A stretch of DNA of 64,000 nucleotides from Haliotis asinina (taxonomy: Eukaryota > Mollusca > Gastropoda > Lepetellida > Haliotidae): positions 45,931,747 through 45,995,746 of the forward strand of contig NC_090292.1 in NCBI RefSeq assembly GCF_037392515.1, written 5' to 3'. The notes under the pieces were generated by a model that saw only the letters and a program-made list of their open reading frames with translations, was not told the origin of the DNA and did no database searches. A program made the translations under genes and the position numbers. How positions within the stretch are numbered: position 1 is the stretch's first letter; each line of letters opens with the position of its first letter. Positions 57,016-64,000 of this stretch are shown here, piece after piece.

Positions 57016-58588
57016 TCATTGATGCATCTAAGTCCATTCTTCAAACAGAAACTGAAATGTAGGTTAAGAGCTGGGATTTTGTGCAGATAATGGCTTTATA
57101 AAAAGTGTGGGTGTTTTTCATTATTTGGGTGTTTTTTGTTTAAGTAAATTAAATACTTAGCATTAATAGCATACTTTTTTGGTTAGCAGAAGAATTATTT
57201 TTAAGTATGGAGTATTAATTTTTAAAAAAACATTTTGTTAGACAATTATTTTGCTTTTTATGTAAATTTGCAAATTTGGATGGGACTTTGCACAGAGACT
57301 GGCTGTGTTTCCAGTTACGACTGGAAATCAGTGTTTTTGTTTTTTATTTGGTTACTTAAAATTTTAAAGTTTCATGTATTCTGTTAACTCATATCTTTGA
57401 ACAATGTATTTTTGTAGCAGAAAATTTGGTTTTGACAGCAAGGTGTTTATATTTGAAGCCCTTTCCTTGTCGGTTCATATTTTCACACACAAATATGAAT
57501 AAAGATTACAGTTTTTAGGGTGTGAGGAGGTGTTTGCTGGGATTTTGTTGAAACAGTTATTTTCATCCAGGAAAAATATATTGCAGTAGTTATGAAAAGT
57601 GGCTATTCTGTCTGATTAAATTAACATCATTGAACAAATTATGGTGGTGTGTGGTCCTAACCATAGAACTTCAGTCCTGCCCCACAATGAAGCATGTTTG
57701 ATACATGTGGTCTCACCTTCGGCAAGTGAGATGCTTCAAAACTGCTTCAGTTCACCTAGCACATAATGGGTACCTGGTGGGATGTCAAGTGACAGTTAAC
57801 CTATTAGTGCCTTGGGTTTTGGGGGTAATGATGTTCTGTCCTTCGATTGTTAGTGCTATGAGCATTCAACTGGTGGATGGAGTTTAGCAAACTATAAATG
57901 CAGATTTTTTAGGCTTTTCCCAGAGGGCAGTGTTCGAAATAACGGCCAGCCCAGAGGACCAGCGCCAGTTGTTATTTTATCGGGCTGGCAGTTTTGAATA
58001 TATGCAGGCACTTATCGCCTTCAGTAAATCAGTTGTCAGTCATTTTGTAGCTAGAATGTTTCCCCATTTTTCTACATTAACGTTTGGTGTTATCCAGAAT
58101 GCATTGTGTTATGATAACATACAGTTTCACTTCCTGGTATTTCACCACTGTGGAGTATGATTGTCTGACAAATAAAAACTCCTCAGTGTGCCATAGGATT
58201 CACTTGATCTTGCAGAAACAGTGTGAAACTGTGTACAGTGCAGTCTGGCTTTTATTGGGCCTGTAGATTTCATTCAGGGCCTGTAGATTTCAAAGCCTGC
58301 AGTTTGCACCAGGTCCTGATGGCCAGCTGGTAAATTAAAGTATTGCAAACACTGCCAGAGGACTTTGAAGTCATTGTCAGAGTCCATCCATATTGACAAC
58401 AGAAGGAATTGGGACTGAGCTGGTTCTATATATAGCCTGCTTGTTAGGTATTGCTTCAGTGTGTCATCATACGAGATAATCTTTAGGACAGGTGTGCAGC
58501 AGTACAGGTAACTGCATGATTTTCGCCTAATTCTATCACTGTTTTTAATCGAAGAATATTTATTTATTTTAGATACATGTCTAACATT
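57016..58588. other. unassigned stretch
   Basis: No gene supported. Open frames of 60-123 codons here have no recognisable domain, splice context or repeat identity. A short direct repeat, GGGCCTGTAGATTTCA, occurs at about 58257 and 58277. Confidence 0.5.
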
Positions 58589-59395
58589 GTATGCATCCAC
58601 AAGCAGCTGAAGGAATGGTATAAATCCAGCTGGGGTACCATGCATTAATCAGAAGTATTGTAAGTCCATGGCCTCTAGTTTGGTGACATGACTTTGGTTT
58701 CCAGTGATGCTCAAGCTTCTTTTTGTGTCGTTTAATATTTCAAATAATAAACTATGAAGGATGATTTTACTAATAACAGTTCTTATGTAATTATTGCATA
58801 TTGAAAGGAATTAAATTTGTTAACTGACGTGTAAATCAATAAATATTTTATGATTGGAAGTTTGATTGAGTAACTTTAGATTGTTACTGGCTGTATCCTC
58901 GAGTGGGGTTAAAGCAGTGTAAAAATATTGTCCTGAGAGGGTACTAAAGTCCCCAATCATTCAGAGTAAATTACAACATTCCACTGTTTTTAATCATAGC
59001 ACATGTGTATTTTTAATGTATGGCTAGATGTGTCTAAACTGCCAACTGCTGAAGGGATGGTATGAATCCTGAGCTAGCTATAGGGCACATACAGGAAGCA
59101 AATAAACTATAAGTCCCCTTGGTCCCTAGTGTGGTGATCTACCTTGAGTTGTTGGCAATCTATAGTCTATTTTTATATTGCATTGTCCTCTATAGTTAAA
59201 CTGTTCTGAATTTAACAACTAGCTTTAAATGGATATCTGTGGTATACTGGTAGTTTTACTGTTTTACGTCAGCAGGGTTTTAGTGTCTGATTTTCTTGGT
59301 ATACAATGCAATCATTAATTGTTCTCGTCATGATATGGCTGCAATATTGCTGATGTGATGATAAATATAAAATATAAATATAAACTCACTTTCTC
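58589..59395 (+). mobile_element. 5'-truncated LINE tails, two pieces
   Basis: 58589-58700 carries the GCAGCTGAAGGAATGGTATA part of the 3' UTR. 58745-59395 carries a nearly whole tail, from the last ORF2 codons (AACTATGAAGGATGATTTTA) through GGCTGTATCCTCGAGTGGGG to GATGTGATGATAAATATAAA and CTCACTTTCTCAC. The second piece is a typical 5'-truncated insertion of about 650 bp. Confidence 0.82.
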
Positions 59396-59819
59396 ACTTT
59401 TATATTGTGTTGTTGATAAATAATGGTTTCTTTCAACTGATGTTAACTAGTTTTTTATTTTTTCTGTAACATTCTAGTCATTATGTTGTCCATATTTCTA
59501 ATAAAGTTTAATGTTCAATTTTTCACATTAGAACTGAAACATTGACATGAAATTTTAATTTCACTCACTTCACCTGATTCTACATTGTCTGATGGAAAAT
59601 ACACCAAAATTTTGAAATTCCAAAATAGCTATGTTGTAATTCTACCTGTTGTGTGGATTGTTTGATAAGGTTGACTTCACATGGCGAGGTAAACTGTCTG
59701 ATTTATCAGTCGTTGATCTGGCATCTGTCCAGGTATTGCTTCGTGTTCATTGATCAGGCAATGTATGTAGGTGGCTGAGCATTCATTGTAAGCCTTGCAG
59801 ATTCTATGTCTTACAACCC

Positions 59820-60030
59820 GTGACAAGGGTTAGAATGGGTCTTTAGTAACCGATACTTGTAAGGTGCTACTAACAGGATTGGGTACAAGGCTCGCTGGCT
59901 TGGTTATCCCACTTATGTAGATTAATGCTCACGTTGTTGATCACTGGATTGTCTGGTCCAGATTTGATTATCCATGTAGATTCCTGCCTTATAGCTGGAA
60001 TATTGCTGAGTGTGGCATAAAACTAAACTC
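59820..60030 (+). mobile_element. SINE copy
   Basis: Diverged head, clear body (GATTAATGCTCACGTTGTTG, ATCACTGGATTGTCTGGTCC, TTATAGCTGGAATATTGCTG) and tail (GGCATAAAACTAAACTCACT). Confidence 0.78.
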
Positions 60031-60069
60031 ACTCACTTCATCTTTACTGGATTAATCCTTTGTTATTTT

Positions 60070-60260
60070 GGCGGGTGATGGGGTAGCCGAGTGGTCAAAG
60101 CATTTGCTCATCACGACAGAGACCCAGGTTTGATTCCCACATGGGTAAAATATGTGAAGTCTATACCTGTTATCCCATGCTGGAGTATTCATGGGTCTAT
60201 GTGAAGATGTAGATGAACACTCTCTGTTTCAGCTGTTACAGTGGTGTAGCTGATCTAAAC
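60070..60260 (+). mobile_element. tRNA-headed SINE
   Basis: The head GGGTAGCCGAGTGGTCAAAG has an A-box and CCCAGGTTTGATTCCCACAT a B-box; GGGTAAAATATGTGAAGTC and a short body follow. It looks like a decayed tRNA-derived SINE head whose usual tail is lost. It is not a functional tRNA gene: no acceptor-stem partner is found. Confidence 0.65.
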
Positions 60261-60429
60261 CCATCACCATGAGATCTACCATGGGGAAAAACATGTTGAA
60301 GGTAAGGCATGATTTTGCTCATTGAATTATCATAATTCCGAAAGTTAATATATGGTTTGCATGTGTTCGTGAATATTTGTGCTTCTGATCACAGGATTGT
60401 ATGGTTCAGACTCAGTGATTTACATAAAT

Positions 60430-61143
60430 CACACAACATTCAAAGAACATTTAAACTTACCAGAATTTTTAACCATAGTATTTTCGTGATTCTAATGTTA
60501 GCTAAGTCATCCAACAATCACTAGCAACTGATGGGATGGTGCAAATCCAGCTATAGTCCATGCAGGTACCAAAGGCATTGTAAGTCCCCATGGACCCTAA
60601 TCTACCTCCAGCTGCTGGCAATCTGTAGACCATATATTATGTTGTAATGTCCTAAAAGTTAAATGCTAGTTTGAAAGCTGACAGTTTTAGTGTCCTTTGG
60701 CGATATAATTTAGAAAGTAATAATAGGCCAGACCAAATTTATTTCTTGTTACGGATCTGCCGCTCGTATGTTTTTCAAGAATAAGGAAAAAACATAAATT
60801 AATCATTTTTCGCTGAGAACAGAAAATCCTACTGTTTTTAATGTAAAATGTAAACTTACAAGAAAACTTCATGTAGATTGTGTTTTATACACTTCATAAA
60901 TTACCAAAAGTAAAATACTTTTAGTTGTCAGAAAGCATATTACTTTGACTGGTGATTCTATTCTTTGTTTTTTTCCTCCTACTTTAGTTTTTCTGCTAGT
61001 CCTAATTCTCACAGTGATGATACCGACAGGTTTTATAATATAAATACATACATACACATTGTTTAGAAATGTCCAATTTGTTCTCGTCATGATGTGGCTG
61101 AAAAATTGCCGATGCGACGTTAAATATTAATTCACTCATCACT
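60430..61143 (+). mobile_element. LINE tail split by a dispersed repeat
   Basis: 60430-60704 (GCAACTGATGGGATGGTGCA, CATGCAGGTACCAAAGGCAT) and 61078-61143 (TTCTCGTCATGATGTGGCTG to TTAATTCACTCATC) are the two ends of one LINE 3' UTR. The inserted 60705-61077 segment begins AGGCCAGACCAAATTTATTT. Confidence 0.65.
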
Positions 61144-61606
61144 TGTGAGATTTTAACCTATTCCCAACACAGTCAGTGGCTGTGCAGGTTACCATAAGTG
61201 ATTGCACAAGTTCCAGATACGATTATGTCCTCCAACTGGGAAGTAAGTGATATGACTTGTTAGAAGAAACATTTGTGTACTCATAAATCAGTTGTAGAAC
61301 AGTGATCATATGATTGAGATTTGTAAATTAAAGTAAAACAAAATTGAAACTGAATTATTCATAATATATCCTTATAGGGTCAGGTTCTGTTGAAGTTGTC
61401 TGATACACTGAGTACTTGTTATAAAATGTGCTTAGGCCAGACCAATTTTATTATTCGTTTTTCAGATCTGCTGGTCATATTTGTTAAAGAGTAAGAATAA
61501 AAAAAGAAACAATAATTTTTGCCTGCTCATAAAATACAATCCTTATGTTTTTATTGCCAAAAAATGTAAACTTTTAAGAAATATTTTTAGATTGTATTTT
61601 GCCTCA
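60724..61606 (+). repeat. two direct copies of a dispersed repeat
   Basis: 60724-60900 and 61435-61606 align over about 170 bp: AGGCCAGACCAA then TTTTATT, GATCTGCYGSTC, GAATAAGGAAAAAA versus GTAAGAATAAAAAA, and AATGTAAACTT then AAGAAA and TAGATTGT(G/A)TTTT. The family is unknown to me. Confidence 0.6.
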
Positions 61607-61608
61607 TA

Positions 61609-62458
61609 CAGAGTCATGCAAAAAGTATTCAACACTTGGCTTAATTTCCATAAACTTATTTGTTAATTTAGTGTAGCATAAATAATTTTCATGAATTTAA
61701 TTTTCATAAGTTCCTATTCACATTTTACACATTTGTGAGGAATCATCTTACCTGGAATCACATAATTTCTGTTTGCTTATATATCGAATTGCAACAATTT
61801 AATCAACTTCCGTACAGTGTTGTGTACTCCTTCAACATGATGGCCTATGGTATTGTGCATTGTCGAACCATACGTTAATTGATAAATGTGATGCTATTAG
61901 TTAAATAGTGGTCAGAAAATTGATTGCTAATTATGTGCAAAATGCAGAGATGATTTCAAATTTGCCTGTAGCTGTCAAATTTTACAAAAAAGCTCACTTC
62001 AGGAAAATTATATATGCTGCATTACATGTAAAGTCTGGACATGACCCGTGAAGGTCCTGGGGTAGAATAGGCCTTCAGCAACCCATGCTTGCCATAAAGG
62101 GTGACTATTCTTGTCGTAAGAGGCGACTAACGCGATCGAGCGGACAGGCTCACTGACTTGGTTTACACACTTGATCGGTTTTCAATTGCGCAGATCAATG
62201 CTCATGTTGTTGATCACTGGATTGTCTGGACCAGACTCGATTATTTACAGACCGCCACCATATAGCTGGAATATTGCTGAGTGAGGCGTAAAACTAAACT
62301 CACACACTCACACACACTGTGGACATGACGTCTCGTTTATTTACAGACCTCCACCATATAGCTGGAATATTGCTGAGTGCAGTGTAAAACTAAGTTCACG
62401 CACTCACACACACTGTGGACATGACGTCAAGTTGCCAAATACTTTTTGCATGGGTCTG
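61609..62458. mobile_element. non-autonomous Tc1-type element with a SINE inside
   Basis: The ends are inverted: CAGAGTCATGCAAAAAGTAT on the left, and the reverse of CAGACCCATGCAAAAAGTAT on the right, between TA dinucleotides at 61607-61608 and 62459-62460. No transposase is encoded. At 62046 a SINE has inserted with a TGGACATGAC duplication. Without the SINE the element would be about 470 bp. Confidence 0.75.
62046..62425 (+). mobile_element. SINE copy with duplicated 3' half
   Basis: Near-consensus: TCAGCAACCCATGCTTGCCA, TTGTCGTAAGAGGCGACTAA, TTGATCACTGGATTGTCTGG and CCATATAGCTGGAATATTGC. The target duplication TGGACATGAC lies at 62036-62045, 62320-62329 and 62416-62425; the third copy arises because the SINE's 3' half with its flank is repeated in tandem (62330-62425). 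Confidence 0.82.
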
Positions 62459-62493
62459 TAGCTTTAGTGTGGCCTAATATTACTGACAAAACT

Positions 62494-64000
62494 ATGATTA
62501 TTTCCCAGGGAGTGTGGGTGTTCCTGGCCCTAGTTGGCCTGGTGGTGGCACCAACATTAATTTCCAGTGGGCAAGGAACAATAACTGTGGTGCAGAAACC
62601 AGGAGACAAGGTTCTGGATGAGTATGACGTCTTCACGATACATATGCTTATGAGTCGCAGTCTAGAAAGTCTGGAACAGCATATCTCACACGACTGGTCC
62701 TATATCCCCAATCATGAAGGAGCATCATCATCGCTACTGACACTTCAGAGAAAACTTGAGGAACAGGATGTTTTGGAAACACTGATTGTACTTGACACAC
62801 TACCCGAGTTGCTGGATGATGACCTCATCTGGAGGGCTGTGTTAAAGGCGTGGACTACACTAGAAGATGAAGAAGAATTACTGGAAACTCACTTTGGAAA
62901 GAAAACCTCACAAAACAAACATGTTGTACTGACAAAAGGTGCTTTTCAAAGCTTTCTGACTCAACTTAGAGGTGAACCATCTGAAAGTGATGAGGTTCAA
63001 ACTTCAGCAAGCAAACTGGTCATTATGGATGGTGAACCACAACTTCTGAAGCTTCAAGAATTACGAGTTCTGTTTGAAGCTTATGTGCAAACCACTTTGC
63101 TGTACCAAGAACAACAGAGTAAGCAAAAACCTCCAGGAAGGTCAAGCAGAAAATCTGGGTCACATATCAGAGAAGCAGCAGCTACAGATAGCAAGGTTGT
63201 ATTGACAAAAGATGCATTCCGCTGCCTTCTGAAACAGGTAAAACTTGACACATTGCAGGATGAAGATCATGAGTCATCTCGTAGTGTAGATCAGGAAGTA
63301 TCTGCAAGCAAAGTAGCTGTATCTGAAGGCCGAAATACATCACCTCTCATGCTCCAGAAAGAGTTCCTCATTAAACTGGTATCGCAAACTATGAGCACAA
63401 TTTACAGTCAGTCAGCATTGCAGGACCAGCTGAAGTTCCTTGGTGAATTACTGGACTACGACTTACTTGAGAGTCTAGAAGAGCCAGAGTCACCCAGCAA
63501 ATTAATTACCCCCTTGATGTACCAAAGAGCGTTCTTCAGTAAAGAGTTATTGCAAACAGTGAACACCGTTTATGGAGAGTTGGGATTGCAAGAAAAACTG
63601 AAGATGTGGGATGCAATTCTGGACTTGGCATTTCAGGAGCATCTTGAAAAGACAGATTCACCCAGCAAACTAATTAGCCCCATGATGTTCCTCTCTAAAA
63701 TACTATTGCCAACAATGAGTACACTTTATGGAGAGTCAGGACTGCATGGCCAGGTGAAGTTCCAAGGTGGAGAACTGAACCAGAACTTACCAGAGAGTGT
63801 AGAAGAGACAGAGCCACTAAACAAACTAATTACCCCGGTGATGCATCAAAGAGAGTTCCTCAGTAAAGAACTATTTCAGATAATGAGCAAACGTTATGGA
63901 GAGTCAGGATTACTGGACCAGTTGAAGTTCCTTGAGAGAGTGGACTTGGCATCACAGGACCATCTAGAAATGATGGCTTCACCCAGCAAATTAATTACAC
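62494..64000 (+). CDS. long open coding region, partial at right edge, unknown product
   Basis: Open for 502 codons from ATG 62494 to the window end. It begins with a signal-peptide-like or membrane segment (SQGVWVFLALVGLVVAPTLI), then an acidic, helical, Leu-rich chain without known domain. Internal repeats are visible: VVLTKGAFQSFLTQL near residue 144 and VVLTKDAFRCLLKQV near 235; then a 52-56-residue repeat marked by SPSKLITP, FFSKELLQTVNTVYGELGL and LKFL-like motifs, with KLI at residues 336, 392, 444 and 499. The ATG is 36 bp past the Tc1-type element. ATTTCCCAG at 62500-62508 could instead be a splice acceptor, so this may be an internal exon. Function unknown. Confidence 0.7.
   Translation, partial: MIISQGVWVFLALVGLVVAPTLISSGQGTITVVQKPGDKVLDEYDVFTIHMLMSRSLESLEQHISHDWSYIPNHEGASSSLLTLQRKLEEQDVLETLIVLDTLPELLDDDLIWRAVLKAWTTLEDEEELLETHFGKKTSQNKHVVLTKGAFQSFLTQLRGEPSESDEVQTSASKLVIMDGEPQLLKLQELRVLFEAYVQTTLLYQEQQSKQKPPGRSSRKSGSHIREAAATDSKVVLTKDAFRCLLKQVKLDTLQDEDHESSRSVDQEVSASKVAVSEGRNTSPLMLQKEFLIKLVSQTMSTIYSQSALQDQLKFLGELLDYDLLESLEEPESPSKLITPLMYQRAFFSKELLQTVNTVYGELGLQEKLKMWDAILDLAFQEHLEKTDSPSKLISPMMFLSKILLPTMSTLYGESGLHGQVKFQGGELNQNLPESVEETEPLNKLITPVMHQREFLSKELFQIMSKRYGESGLLDQLKFLERVDLASQDHLEMMASPSKLIT

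Noticed and set aside
60079-60150. tRNA gene
   Set aside because: No matching acceptor arm and no clean anticodon arm; the downstream sequence fits a SINE.

Overview
This is eukaryotic, animal DNA, most likely from a mollusc and probably a gastropod such as an abalone (Haliotis). The two sequence-based grounds are a host gene with a canonical GT-AG intron whose product matches animal TMEM267, and a genome built of LINEs, tRNA-type SINEs, Tc1/mariner, Harbinger and piggyBac-like remnants, foldbacks and satellites. The SINE tail ending in repeats of ACTC resembles one I remember as abundant in Haliotis. That species-level call is recollection, not a search.

Layout. 1-3068: SINE and MITE debris and a LINE fragment consisting only of 5' UTR. 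3082-9168: a complete, apparently intact I-group LINE with a 13-bp target-site duplication, two ORFs that overlap as ATGA, and an HDV-like self-cleaving ribozyme fold starting at its first base. 10006-15854: the two-exon TMEM267 gene on the minus strand. Its 5.1-kb intron holds a tandem array of the exon-2 splice acceptor, a 35-bp minisatellite and several foldbacks. 18367-21092: a dead PIF/Harbinger element with transposase and a convergent Myb/SANT gene. 21755-22629: a Tc1-like transposase remnant. 22849-24827: a tentative multi-exon minus-strand gene or remnant. 24828-33237: mostly unassigned sequence with two foldbacks. 33238-35005: a broken minus-strand coding unit with Ser/Ala-rich repeats. 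37974-41088: a 40-copy, 77-bp satellite. 41979-43243: a mariner with intact ends and a dead transposase. 43555-46562: LINE tail pieces, an LTR-like fossil and local duplications. 46897-52463: a second, decayed LINE that keeps a perfect ribozyme fold. 52727-62458: remnants of many repeat families. 62494-64000: the start of a long open coding region that runs off the right edge.

How the parts relate. The LINE appears to be the engine of much of the window. Its 3' tail is similar over about 48 bases to the tail of the SINE family scattered here, which suggests the SINE borrows the LINE's reverse transcriptase. The two LINE 5' ends differ by compensatory base-pair changes in the ribozyme, which supports a selected RNA structure. 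The only convincing host genes are TMEM267 and the partial gene at the right end.
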